Notes: generated by a model from the letters alone, not told the origin. 64,000 bases of DNA from an uncultured Pseudomonadota bacterium (GCA_903875225.1 CAIQVJ010000069.1:22515-86514), one strand, 5' to 3'. Positions 28,701 to 36,604 are shown, counted from the first letter of the stretch. Made by a program: numbers and translations.

Positions 28701-30777
28701 CGTCGTCCCCGCTCGCCTGGGCATCGAGATCGAGCGCCTCGGCGATCGCCTGATGGGCGTCCCTCCGCTCCCCCTCCCCGAGCTTCGCCACGGCCGCGCT
28801 CCGCACCCTGTCGTGCACGAAGGCGTGGAGATCACCCCCGACATGCTCGATGAGGTCGGCGCGAACCACCTCGTCCACGGCCCGCTTCAAGGCCTCGGGC
28901 TGCAGGCCGGTCACGCGCGCCAGGAGCGCGAGGGGGAACCGCAGGCCCACCACACCCGCCACGCCCGTCACCCGCGCCGCGCCAGCGGAGATCGCCCCGA
29001 GGCGCCCGACCATCAGCTCCATCACGTTCTTCGAGAGCGTGGCCCCGTCGAGGGCCGCGGCGTCCGCCATCCACCTGCCCGCCACCGGGCGCAGGAGCCC
29101 GCCGTCCAACAAGGCGCGCAGGTACTGGCCGATCGCGAAGGGGTTCCCGTGGGTGAGGGTGGTGAGCTTCTCGATGAGCTCGTCGTCCAGCGGCTTGCCA
29201 CCCAGGCGGGCAGCCACGAGATCGGTGACCGCCTTCCGGGAGAGGGGCCGCAGCTCGATGCGCTCGGTGAGCCGGCTCCCGAGTGCCTCGGTGTAGTGCC
29301 CGACGGCAGCCCGGTTCGCAGCAACGTTCCGCGCCGTGGAGAGGACCAGCAGGTGCGCCTGCTCCCCTACCCCACCCGCGATGCGCGAGACGACGCGGAG
29401 ACTCCCCTCGTCGAGCCACTGTACGTCGTCGATCACCAGTACAGCGGGCTTCCCTGCTGTTCCGAGGTTGCGGAAGAACGCCGCGATGGCCTCGTAGTAC
29501 CGCTGTTGTTCGGCATCGGGATCGAGTGCGCGCATCTCGGGCGTCTCCCCGATGATGCGGGCGAGCCCGCTGCTCAGCCGCTTGACCAGCGGCGCGTACT
29601 GGCCCGCCGCCCTGCGGATCTGCGTGATCGCCGCTGCTTTTTCGGAGTCGGACAACCGCAGCACCGTCGCGATGTGCTGGTCGACGGCCTCGCGCAGCGG
29701 TCCGAACGGCACGGTCTCCCCCTGCTGGCACCGGCCGGTGAGCAGGACCGCGCCCTGCTGCGTGGCGATACCCCCGAGCTCCTGGACCAGTCGGGTCTTT
29801 CCGCTCCCTTCCTCTCCTTCCACCAGAGCAAACGTCGGCTTTCCAGCCGCCGCCGCGTCTGCGAGCCGCTTGAGCCGCGCCATCTCGCCTTCGCGACCCA
29901 CGAGCGTGATCTCCTGCTCGTTGAGCCCAGGCTTGTCCGACGCGCCGAGCACCAGCGTGCCATGTCGCGCCTCGTCGTTCAGGCTGTGCAGGGCATCCAG
30001 ATCCGCGAGGAGCCCGCGCGCGCTGCGATACCGGTCGTCCGGATCCTTCGAGAGCAGCTTCGCGACGATCGCCGCGAGGGCGGGGCTCGTGTCGGAGCGG
30101 AGCGCACGCAGGTCCACCGGAACTTCGGCCGCCAGCTTGTGAAGGAACTCGGCAGACTCCGCCGCCACCAGCGGCGGATGGCCGGCGATGCACTCGAACA
30201 CCGAGGCGCCGAGGGCATACAGGTCTGCCGCAGGGCCCACCGCGCGCTTGATCACGCCCACCTGCTCGGGCGCGGCGTAGCTGAGCGTACCCACCACCGC
30301 TTCGGAGTCGGCGGCCCCGCTCACCAGCCCGAAGTCGATCAGCTTCACCCCGCCGGCGAGCGTGCGGACGACGGTCGCCGGCTTGATGTCGCGGTGGACC
30401 ATGCCGAAGCGATGCACCTCGATCAGCGCCGACGCCACGGCGCGCGCGATCTCCAGCACCTCGGCCTCCGCCATCGGCCCCTGCTCCACGCGCCGGTCCA
30501 CGCTCTCGCCGTCGAGCAGCTCCATCACGATGAACGGGCGCCCCTGGTGCTCGCCCACCTCGACCACCCGCACGAGAGCCGCATGATCCAGCCGGGCGAG
30601 CGCCGCGGCCTCGCGCCGGAATTGCAGCACCGTGTCGAGCGCCTCGCCCGCCGGCCGCTCGGTCATCCACTTCAACGCGTAGCTCTCGGCGCCGCGCGTG
30701 ACGCGGTACACGACGCTCATCGCCCCCTGGCCGAGCTCGGCCCCGAGGACGTATCCCTCGATCTGGTCCGGGATCAT
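25759..30777 (-). CDS. Ser/Thr kinase - AAA ATPase - TPR - GAF - SpoIIE phosphatase giant regulator
   Basis: 1672 aa, cytosolic. Kinase domain at 1-270 with GQGAMSVVYRV loop, the VAIK-like ALKW lysine, catalytic HRDIKPATV, IDFGL and the APEQ-type AAPEQVG; all are intact. A predicted AAA/NACHT-like ATPase follows (about 285-580) with Walker A VEGEEGSGKTRL and Walker B-like VLVIDDVQWLDE. A long helical, TPR-like region spans 690-1240, then a GAF domain (about 1280-1420). A C-terminal SpoIIE/PP2C phosphatase (about 1440-1672) has GDVSGHGAGPAML, LCTDGVLEL and DDITFILLEV metal ligands. So one chain both phosphorylates and dephosphorylates; the SpoIIE part is the RsbU-like partner for the STAS protein encoded three genes upstream. 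Both ends overlap neighbours by ATGA. Confidence 0.92.
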   Translation of the reverse strand: MIPDQIEGYVLGAELGQGAMSVVYRVTRGAESYALKWMTERPAGEALDTVLQFRREAAALARLDHAALVRVVEVGEHQGRPFIVMELLDGESVDRRVEQGPMAEAEVLEIARAVASALIEVHRFGMVHRDIKPATVVRTLAGGVKLIDFGLVSGAADSEAVVGTLSYAAPEQVGVIKRAVGPAADLYALGASVFECIAGHPPLVAAESAEFLHKLAAEVPVDLRALRSDTSPALAAIVAKLLSKDPDDRYRSARGLLADLDALHSLNDEARHGTLVLGASDKPGLNEQEITLVGREGEMARLKRLADAAAAGKPTFALVEGEEGSGKTRLVQELGGIATQQGAVLLTGRCQQGETVPFGPLREAVDQHIATVLRLSDSEKAAAITQIRRAAGQYAPLVKRLSSGLARIIGETPEMRALDPDAEQQRYYEAIAAFFRNLGTAGKPAVLVIDDVQWLDEGSLRVVSRIAGGVGEQAHLLVLSTARNVAANRAAVGHYTEALGSRLTERIELRPLSRKAVTDLVAARLGGKPLDDELIEKLTTLTHGNPFAIGQYLRALLDGGLLRPVAGRWMADAAALDGATLSKNVMELMVGRLGAISAGAARVTGVAGVVGLRFPLALLARVTGLQPEALKRAVDEVVRADLIEHVGGDLHAFVHDRVRSAAVAKLGEGERRDAHQAIAEALDLDAQASGDDENLYGIARHYAEGHVAKNPRLACERNLAAGLRAVDEHANEEAFALLDRARQLAGPAGMFDEVAMRLLEGLGRACALTGRLDDAFAHLQAALQRAQRQEDRFRLQNLLTLSYASQGRNDDALASLYEAFRVLGKPYPKSFVMQIVTMLWAVALGNVLALTGIGYGRAQGAERERRTTLSQLHYTGSMIALFQGKPVLMGQFIVRDFLNVHFLGATGDAAITNSVYGAVLGLGGLSRLVEYYCNKGIRMAEGLGDAAALSVCHAYHAVGTKWAGDLVKGNQMLVEALPALDRHVPGSWYQAMMITEQAYSFLHGGLTTAAIEHIRANVAQLDRTNNLMFRYNTMSVLYCELMVSGATSEALPLWERLEKEFKPLSNTVYVGLARCIASLEVLSDSEDTGPEVDEQIAGFQQLLSEDYYSNAARVLAGYARLAQFQAAKGPEKVAARKRFEHEAFGLRMRAMVPVFSCHAVLFRAVLARADGKLVRAQRLLAAADRLATRCGSKRGAFYIAVERARLALDMGDSVGGYYANQALELAQAERWRQKARRVRAEFGLKEEKVASPAAGRTMVGGTVATSLNQSQRYADALLQVSLASGSTLDPDAQAQNALAELTKVLGAERAMFFLLADSGELVLKASTGAGTEKISQTIVRKVIETRAPVVLTGSEDGEALGSKSIVAYGLRSIIAAPLMVRDRLIGVVYLDSRLAKGMFTEDDVNLLLGVSNHIAIAVQTARTARLEAERAALARDLEILGVVQNLLLPKSSTFEAPGIRGAGFYQATAQCGGDWWWHHTREDGSTLVVLGDVSGHGAGPAMLTSSVAGAFEAVCGIFPNASPPEIMGYLNARVKTFAGYHMTMSMGLIDPRAKTLSWWNAGGPEIYLIQGGKSSVLNAAGTALGTADAFTTGSVCIPIHPGDRIMLCTDGVLELRNNGRMLGNRQTSKLFASYGDRPVSEACTAFGAALNAMLVGQQQEDDITFILLEVTE

Positions 30778-31826
30778 GGGCTGCCCTTCGGCGCCGACGA
30801 AGGTGGCGCCAGACTGAGGCCGCGAATGGTGGCGATGTCGGAGACGCTGAGGATGCGGTTGCGGCCGCTCCGTTTGGCGGCGTACAGCGCCCGGTCCGCC
30901 GAGCGGATCAGCTCGTCCATGGTGGTTCCGTCCACGGGGCAGAGCGCGATGCCGCCGCTGGTGGTGGTGCGCAAGGCACCGACCGCCACGCGCGCACGCA
31001 CGCGCTCCAGCACACGCGCGGCGACCGCTCGCGCGGCGTGGATCGAATTTCCCGCGATCAGGATTGCGAACTCCTCGCCCCCGAACCGGGCCACGACGTC
31101 CTGGTCGCGCGCCGAGCTCCGCAGCACCTTGGCGAACTCACGCAGGGTCTCGTCGCCACCCGCATGCCCGTAGGTGTCGTTCACGTTCTTGAAGTGGTCG
31201 AGATCAAACAGGATCAAAGCAAGGACCGGGCCGCCCGCCAGCGCGGGGCCCAGGCGCTCGGCGAAGCGGGAGTCGAAGTAGCGCCGGTTGAACAGGCCTG
31301 TCAACCCGTCGGTCTGCGAGAGCATCCGCTCCTGCTCCAGGGCCTGCCTGGAGGTCGCCGTGGTCTGCGCCAGCTCCTCGGCCAGGAGCTCCCTCTGCGC
31401 GCGCTCCTGGTCGAGCATACGCAGGTACTTCTCCTGCATGTTGCTCTCCGCGGTCACGTCGCGGTATTGCTCGATCGCGCCCCACACGACGCCGTCCCCA
31501 TCCAGCAGCGGGATCGCGACGATGTGCAGCCGCAGCGCCTTGCGCGTGGCCTGCACCTCGTCCACGCGCATCGCACGGCCGGATTCCATGGTCCGGAGCC
31601 CGACACATCCCTCCTCGCAGCTCAGCAGGCCAAAATGCTCGTGGCACATGCCCGCCACCTTGGAACGCTCGAATTCCCGAGGGCGCCGCCCGGTGAGGTG
31701 CACGTACGCCGCATTGGCGTAGATCACCCGCATCTCCCGGTCCACCACGACAGCGGCGTCCATGCCGGCGTCGACGAACGACCGGATGAGGGGGGCGAGG
31801 TCGTCGGGGGAGCGCTCGGGAGGCAC
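30774..31826 (-). CDS. PAS-GGDEF diguanylate cyclase
   Basis: 350 aa. An N-terminal PAS domain (about 10-130) with VYANAAYVHLTGRRPREFE and a Cys-containing loop (MCHEHF...SCEEGC), a short coiled coil, then a GGDEF domain. The active site reads GGEEF in VVARFGGEEFAIL, so synthesis of c-di-GMP from two GTP is expected. An intact inhibitory I-site R-D-Q-D lies five residues before it, predicting product feedback. The Mg ligand region DLDHFKNVNDTYGH is canonical. The start is GTG 31826 or TTG 31832; the latter would overlap the STAS stop as TTGA. The stop overlaps the kinase ATG (ATGA). It probably supplies the ligand for the PilZ-oxoamine synthase of the same operon. Confidence 0.9.
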   Translation of the reverse strand: MPPERSPDDLAPLIRSFVDAGMDAAVVVDREMRVIYANAAYVHLTGRRPREFERSKVAGMCHEHFGLLSCEEGCVGLRTMESGRAMRVDEVQATRKALRLHIVAIPLLDGDGVVWGAIEQYRDVTAESNMQEKYLRMLDQERAQRELLAEELAQTTATSRQALEQERMLSQTDGLTGLFNRRYFDSRFAERLGPALAGGPVLALILFDLDHFKNVNDTYGHAGGDETLREFAKVLRSSARDQDVVARFGGEEFAILIAGNSIHAARAVAARVLERVRARVAVGALRTTTSGGIALCPVDGTTMDELIRSADRALYAAKRSGRNRILSVSDIATIRGLSLAPPSSAPKGSP

Positions 31827-31828
31827 TG

Positions 31829-32299
31829 TCAACTGCTGAACGAAACGTAGGTGGAGGGCATGTCGTCGAACTCCATCGTGCCACCGCAGGTGGGGCACGG
31901 GAGCTCGTCGACGATCTCCCGCGAGGCGCCGGGTGTCAGGTCCATGGGCCGAAGCACCTCCCCGCGGCAGGAGGCGCAGTAGTATGGCAGCATCACCGAG
32001 CGGACCCGGCCCGTGCCCCGGAAGTTGGCGATGGTGTTCAACTGCCGCACGATCGCGGGGGAGCAGTGGACCATCTCGAAGCTGCGGTCCGCCTCGGCGA
32101 GCCGGCGCACGAAGTGGATCCACTCCCTCACGCCGCAGGAGTTGATCTGGTCGACCCCTGCGAGGTCGAAGGAGAGCGCTCCCGCCCCGTCGAGCGAGGC
32201 CAGCGCACGCAGATCGGCGTCCTCGGTGATCGCACCGCTCAGGACCACCAGCCGCGCCTCACCGGGCAGCTGTTCGATTTTCCACTCAAGGTTGTTCAC
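31829..32299 (-). CDS. STAS-domain anti-anti-sigma-like protein with C-terminal zinc ribbon
   Basis: 156 aa. Residues 1-100 fit a STAS domain (SpoIIAA/RsbV type): VVLSGAITEDADLRAL, then DLAGVDQINSCGVREW, in which the Ser of N-S-C-G aligns with the regulatory serine phosphorylated by anti-sigma kinases. Residues about 105-156 hold two Cys pairs (YYCASCRG and LPCPTCGG), a zinc ribbon. GTG start at 32299 overlaps the upstream stop as GTGA. Expected role: switch protein toggled by the HATPase protein upstream and the SpoIIE phosphatase downstream. What the zinc ribbon does is unknown; it could bind the output partner. Confidence 0.82.
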   Translation of the reverse strand: MNNLEWKIEQLPGEARLVVLSGAITEDADLRALASLDGAGALSFDLAGVDQINSCGVREWIHFVRRLAEADRSFEMVHCSPAIVRQLNTIANFRGTGRVRSVMLPYYCASCRGEVLRPMDLTPGASREIVDELPCPTCGGTMEFDDMPSTYVSFSS

Positions 32300-33303
32300 G
32301 GCGTTCCCTGGTTGACGAAGATGTTGAACGACTTGCCGGCCTCGGCGAAATTCCGGTAGCCCCCGCTCACCTCCACGAGTCCGATCATCTCGGTGCGGCG
32401 CCCACGGTCGAGGTTGATCACGAAGTGCGAGAGCGAGTCGAGGATCTGGAAGAAGCCGAGACCCGCGCCCCCCGTACCCATGCTCACCTGGTCCTCTCCG
32501 GCGCGGAAGCCCTTCGCCAGGTAGTCCTGCACCTGGACGGGCTCGAGCGAGCCGAACGGGTCACTGGCGGAGATCCCGAACCGCTGGCCGTCGTAGCAGA
32601 ACCGGAAGTCGATCGTCTCGCCGGGCTCCAGCGCCACGGGCTGGTTGCGGGGGCGCGCCGAGTACTTGCGCGTGCCATCCGCCGCCACCGGCGCGTTGTA
32701 CAGCGCGTTGGTGAGGTATTCGTCCGCCACGGTGCGGATGAGCATGCGCAGCCGGGACGGGATCCCGAGCACCCCCGCATACTCGGTGATGGTGCCGAGC
32801 GCCCAGTTCTTCTCGGCCGTGGTGCTCACGCGCAGCCGGTTGGTCTCCACCCCGGGGGCGAAGTACTTCTCGATCCCGAAGATGTCCCCGCCGCGGAGCT
32901 TGCGCACGGTGACGAGCAGATCGTTGTCGTTGAACGCGTTGCCGTTGATCACCAGCATGTTCGTGAGCACATGGGAGCCGAACAACTGGGCGAAGTTGTG
33001 CCGGGCGCGCTTCTCCGAGAGCAGGAGGAGCGTGGGCCCCCCCGCCGTCGATCCGAAGTCCGACACGAGCCGGTTGCGGTCGGTCGGGGCCCGCGCGTCG
33101 TAGTGGACGGCGACCAGGGACGAAGGGGGCAGGCTCCCGACCTGCTCCAGCGACTGCAGCACGATCACCTCCCCGATCGCCCGGCGGAGCCCGCGCACCA
33201 GCTCGGCGAGCTCTTCGGCGTCCTCGCTCAGGAACGCCACGGACCGGGCGCGGGAGCCAGGCTCGGAGGCCGGCTGGTTCGGGGGGGTGCTGGGGTCGCT
33301 CAT
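32296..33303 (-). CDS. Degenerate receiver domain plus HATPase (anti-sigma-kinase-like) protein
   Basis: 335 aa, first gene of the operon. Residues about 18-150 look like a response-regulator fold: a strand-end VHYDARAP that matches the D-x-x-x-P of the phosphoacceptor loop, but with no clear conserved lysine afterwards, so phosphorylation is uncertain. Residues about 180-335 carry a GHKL ATP-binding fold: N-box-like RTVADEYLTNALYNA, G1-like SASDPFGSL and G2-like TGGAGLGFFQILDSLSH. This matches an RsbW/SpoIIAB-like switch kinase. No His-kinase dimerisation domain is present. Start ATG 33303 is preferred; the longer open frame reaching 33774 lies opposite the patatin gene and is not protein-like. 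Inferred role: kinase of the STAS protein. Confidence 0.75.
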   Translation of the reverse strand: MSDPSTPPNQPASEPGSRARSVAFLSEDAEELAELVRGLRRAIGEVIVLQSLEQVGSLPPSSLVAVHYDARAPTDRNRLVSDFGSTAGGPTLLLLSEKRARHNFAQLFGSHVLTNMLVINGNAFNDNDLLVTVRKLRGGDIFGIEKYFAPGVETNRLRVSTTAEKNWALGTITEYAGVLGIPSRLRMLIRTVADEYLTNALYNAPVAADGTRKYSARPRNQPVALEPGETIDFRFCYDGQRFGISASDPFGSLEPVQVQDYLAKGFRAGEDQVSMGTGGAGLGFFQILDSLSHFVINLDRGRRTEMIGLVEVSGGYRNFAEAGKSFNIFVNQGTP

Positions 33304-33457
33304 GGAGTCCGTCAAATGACGCCGAACCCTACCATGAGCCCGCGGCCTGCGGGACCTTGCCTCCTGTCTTTTTCGTCGGATTCCAGGGAGGGATCTCGGA
33401 CGCTGCAGAGCGCGGGCGAAGTCTGCTACCCTCGGCGGGCATGCTGACGCGTCCATC
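33304..33457. promoter_or_regulatory. Divergent intergenic region driving the lipid operon and the patatin gene
   Basis: 154 bases between the starts of two divergent transcription units. I see no convincing -35/-10 pair or sigma-54 box, but it is the only upstream space available for both, so both promoters should lie here. Confidence 0.45.
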
Positions 33458-35296
33458 GTGGTGAACCCCGATCCCGGCCCCCGAAAGGAGCTCTTCCGGG
33501 CTGCCTTGTTGCGCGCCATCGACCAGATCTGTGGCCGCATCGCAGAGGAGGCTCGGGCGTTCCTGTACTCCGAGATCGTGCTGGTGGACCTCCCCGTCGG
33601 CGCGACGCTGTATGCGCACGGCGACTTCGGCGACTGCATGCACATCGTGCTCTCCGGGCGGCTGCTGGTCTCGGTGCCCGACGCGCGCGGCGGCGTGCGG
33701 GTGCTGGCGCGCCCGCAGCCGGGCGACGTGGTCGGCGAGATCGCGCTGATCGCCGGAAACCCGCGTGCGGCCACGGTCGTGGCGCACCGTCACACCACCC
33801 TCGGGATGATCAGTCGAGCCGCGATCGACAAGGTGGCCAGCACCCACCCCGAGGTGTTCCCGAACCTCGCCCGGCTGGTCGCCGACCGCCTGACAGACCG
33901 GCGCGGACACATCGCCGAGCGCACCGGAGCTCGCACGTTCCTCGTCGTGGGCGTGGGCGAACCGCCCCCGGACCTCCGGTCGGTCGCCGTCGCGCTGCAA
34001 AACGGGCTGCGCAAGCATGGAACCACGCTGTGGCTCGACGCCGCCCAGGCCGAGGCCAAGGCGGCGACCGAGGGCCCGCTCGAGCACGGCCAGTGGTTCG
34101 ACGACTGTGAGCGGCAGAACGACTTCGTCTTTCTGGAGATCGCCCCGCCCGGCGACGAACCCCGTTCCTCGGCATGGGCCGAGCGCTGCTTCGGGCATGC
34201 TGACAAGATCCTCCTCGTCGCCGACGCGGCTGCCGCTCCGACGATCGGCGCGGCCGAGCGCTGGTTGAACGAGCGCCTCGGTCGGGACAGCGCACACGCC
34301 GCCCCCAGCATCGAGCTGATCCTGGTGCACGGAGCGGGCGTGGCGCCAACAGGGACGCGCGCGTGGACCGCCCCGCGACGACCGATGCGGCACTACCACC
34401 TGCACCCGGGCGACCCCGCCAGCGTCGCTCGTCTGGGTCGCCTGTTGTCCGATCGCGCGGTCTCGCTGGTGCTCGCCGGCGGGGGAGCCCGCGGGTTCGC
34501 CCACCTCGGGGTGCTGCGCGCGATGCGGGATCTCGGCGTGCCCATCGACTCCACGGGGGGATCGAGCTTCGGAGCGCTCGCAGCCTCCGGCCCGGCGCGC
34601 GGCATGAGCTGGGAGGAGCTCTACCGGGAGCAACACACCGCGTTCTCAGTCGAGAATCCCCTCGGGGACTACACCTTCCCCGCGGTCTCGCTGGTGGCGG
34701 GGGCGCACCTCGAGCGGCTGTTGAAGAAGTACATGCCGATGGACATCGAGGACCTCCTCCTCCCGTTCTTCGCCGTGTCCAGCGATCTCACCGCCAACGC
34801 ACCCCGCGTGCACGACACCGGCGCCACCTGGGCAGCCATCCGGGCGAGCGTCTCGTTGCCGGGCATCCTGCCGCCCGTCGTCCAGGACGGCAACCTGCTT
34901 GTGGACGGTGCGGTGCTCAACAACTTCCCCTCCGACATCATGCGCCAGCGCCAGCCGGGGCTCGTGATCGGCGTGGACCTCACCGAGGGGAGGGAATTCC
35001 GGCACGACCAGGTCGCCCTGCCAACCGGGTTCGAGCACCTGAAGAACCTGCTGATGCCCTGGCGAAAACGCGTGGAGTCGCCGATGATCCTCTCGATCAT
35101 CATGCGGGGGCTCACCCTGGCCGGCCGCAAGAGCCTGCGCGAGAAGACCACCTCCGTCGACCTCTTCCTGAACCCGCCGATGGACGGCTACGGACTGCTC
35201 GACTGGGCGCGGCTCGAGGAGATCGAAGCGGTGGGGTACGCCCACGCGCTGCCCCTGCTGAGGGCCTGGCTCCTCCAGCACCCGGAGCTGGCCTGA
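33458..35296 (+). CDS. Cyclic-nucleotide-binding domain - patatin phospholipase (NTE-like)
   Basis: 612 aa. Residues about 30-150 are a CNB/CAP-like domain (LPVGATLYAHGDFGDCMHIVLSGRL and PGDVVGEIALIAGNPRAATVVA, the phosphate-binding-cassette position). A middle Rossmann-like segment follows. The patatin domain begins about 335: oxyanion loop GGGARGFAHLGVL, nucleophile G-S-S-F-G, and the catalytic aspartate in VDGAVLNNFP. This is the neuropathy-target-esterase type of lysophospholipase architecture. It acts at the inner membrane face on phospholipids or other acyl lipids, with ligand control. Divergent from the lipid operon across 154 bp, so shared regulation is plausible. Start is GTG 33458; the following GTG 33461 is equally possible. 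Confidence 0.92.
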   Translation: MVNPDPGPRKELFRAALLRAIDQICGRIAEEARAFLYSEIVLVDLPVGATLYAHGDFGDCMHIVLSGRLLVSVPDARGGVRVLARPQPGDVVGEIALIAGNPRAATVVAHRHTTLGMISRAAIDKVASTHPEVFPNLARLVADRLTDRRGHIAERTGARTFLVVGVGEPPPDLRSVAVALQNGLRKHGTTLWLDAAQAEAKAATEGPLEHGQWFDDCERQNDFVFLEIAPPGDEPRSSAWAERCFGHADKILLVADAAAAPTIGAAERWLNERLGRDSAHAAPSIELILVHGAGVAPTGTRAWTAPRRPMRHYHLHPGDPASVARLGRLLSDRAVSLVLAGGGARGFAHLGVLRAMRDLGVPIDSTGGSSFGALAASGPARGMSWEELYREQHTAFSVENPLGDYTFPAVSLVAGAHLERLLKKYMPMDIEDLLLPFFAVSSDLTANAPRVHDTGATWAAIRASVSLPGILPPVVQDGNLLVDGAVLNNFPSDIMRQRQPGLVIGVDLTEGREFRHDQVALPTGFEHLKNLLMPWRKRVESPMILSIIMRGLTLAGRKSLREKTTSVDLFLNPPMDGYGLLDWARLEEIEAVGYAHALPLLRAWLLQHPELA

Positions 35297-35303
35297 CCGG
35301 CGT

Positions 35304-35861
35304 TCACCCCACGCGCCGCATCCCGAGACCAGCGATCAACCCGACCTCCTGGGCATCGGCCTCCGCGAGGAACTGCACCCGCACGTAGTCCCGCCCGTCG
35401 AGGCCGATCACCGCTCCGAGCGGCAGGTCGAGGCCGTCCAGGGCGTCCCGAAAGGCGGGGTCGTCGGGGTAGGTGTAGAGCACGCCCAGCTCGTCGAGCA
35501 CCACCTGATCCCCACGCTGGCCCCGCACCCAGAGCTGGTGGCGGCCATCGCCGTACACCAATTGTGGAGCGGCCCTGAGGGCCGCCAGCACGTCCTGGGC
35601 CGGCACCTCCATGCACACCCAGCTCACGGGCTTCTCGAGCTGCCCCACCGCCCTGTCCGTGAGCTGCAGGTACCGCACCGAGAGCCGCGCACCGAGCACC
35701 AGGAGCAGCGCCTCGTGCACCTGGGGCAGCAGGTCGGGACCGACCGAGATCACCAGCCGGGTGCCGCCATCCGGTGCAACCTGCGCCCGGTATCCAGGGG
35801 TGGGCGACCAGCCATCGGGCTGGCCATCGACCGTCACGGAGATCGCCTTCGGAGTGTTCAT
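35304..35861 (-). CDS. Conserved-looking hypothetical protein
   Basis: 185 aa, soluble, no signal peptide or membrane segment. Seen: a beta-rich pattern with LVYGDGRHQLWVRG and GAVIGLDGRDYVRVQFLAE. I recognise no family. Codon use and composition match the neighbours and the gene fits tightly between patatin (7-base gap, convergent) and the acetyltransferase (22-base gap, same strand), so it is probably real and co-transcribed with the latter. Function unknown. Confidence 0.6.
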   Translation of the reverse strand: MNTPKAISVTVDGQPDGWSPTPGYRAQVAPDGGTRLVISVGPDLLPQVHEALLLVLGARLSVRYLQLTDRAVGQLEKPVSWVCMEVPAQDVLAALRAAPQLVYGDGRHQLWVRGQRGDQVVLDELGVLYTYPDDPAFRDALDGLDLPLGAVIGLDGRDYVRVQFLAEADAQEVGLIAGLGMRRVG

Positions 35862-35883
35862 GGCACGCCCGTTAGCCTGTCCG

Positions 35884-36558
35884 TCACACGGACGGGTGCC
35901 GGCTCACGGGCTCGAGCCGCGGGTGCCCGACGAGGTCGAGCACGTAGGTGACCATGTCCTTCCCGTAGAACCGGAACCGGCCCGCGTCCCGGAAGCCCCA
36001 GCTCTGAAGCTGGCGGTTGGCGCCCTCGTTGTCGACCTCGGTCGTGATCTTGATGCTCCGGTGGCCGCGGGCGAGAAGCTCGTCGAACAGCACCTTGTTG
36101 ATGTGGCCGCTCACCCGCCTGCCGCGCAGGTTCGGCACGAACGAGCAGAACAGGCTCTCCCCGGGCACGTCCGCGGCGCCCGAGGCCTCGGAGTAGCGCG
36201 CCGTCTGCACCAGCAGCGGGATCAGGCGCGGCCGCCGCAGCACGCCCAGGATCGCGTGTGGCAGCACGAACTGGGCGCGCCGGTCGAGCAGGTCCCGGAA
36301 CATCGCGCGCGTGTCGAGCGAGCCGGCGATGAACCCCCTCACCTCGCCCTCCTCCACGTAGACGAACCCGATGAACGTCGGGCAGTCCACCAGCCCGCGG
36401 TAGAGCGCAGCGAGGAACCCCGGGCCAAGCTGCGCCCACAGGCTCCTGCCCATGGCGGCGGCGTGCAGCGCTGCAACGCGATCGGCGTCGCGGTACTGCA
36501 TCGGACGGATGCGGGCCAGCACGTCGGGATCGACAGGAAAGGGGGACAGCGGAGTCAC
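35884..36558 (-). CDS. GNAT-family N-acetyltransferase
   Basis: 224 aa. The GNAT fold shows as IRPMQYRDADRVAALHAAAM, FVYVEEGEVRGFIAGSLDT (beta 2-4), SFVPNLRGRRVSGHINKVLFDEL at the acetyl-CoA site (R-G-R-R-V-S-G-H in place of Q/R-x-x-G-x-G/A) and a C-terminal EVDNEGANRQLQSWGF, the N-x-x-A-x-x-x-Y/F-x-x-x-G-F motif. The acceptor is unknown. GTG 36558 is chosen since upstream ATG 36606 would overlap the ATG of the divergent gene in a shared CATG, an unlikely arrangement. The intergenic space to the divergent gene is then 46 bases. Confidence 0.78.
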   Translation of the reverse strand: MTPLSPFPVDPDVLARIRPMQYRDADRVAALHAAAMGRSLWAQLGPGFLAALYRGLVDCPTFIGFVYVEEGEVRGFIAGSLDTRAMFRDLLDRRAQFVLPHAILGVLRRPRLIPLLVQTARYSEASGAADVPGESLFCSFVPNLRGRRVSGHINKVLFDELLARGHRSIKITTEVDNEGANRQLQSWGFRDAGRFRFYGKDMVTYVLDLVGHPRLEPVSRHPSV

Positions 36559-36604
36559 CCCCGCGCTTACCCCGTTTGCGGTGAAATCGGTTAGCCGGAG
36601 CCCC

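Noticed and set aside
25804..31173. A 1789-codon plus-strand open frame opposite the giant kinase
   Set aside because: Arg/Pro/Gly/His-rich, no domains, and it lies wholly antisense to a multi-domain protein with intact motifs. Long antisense frames are expected at this GC content.
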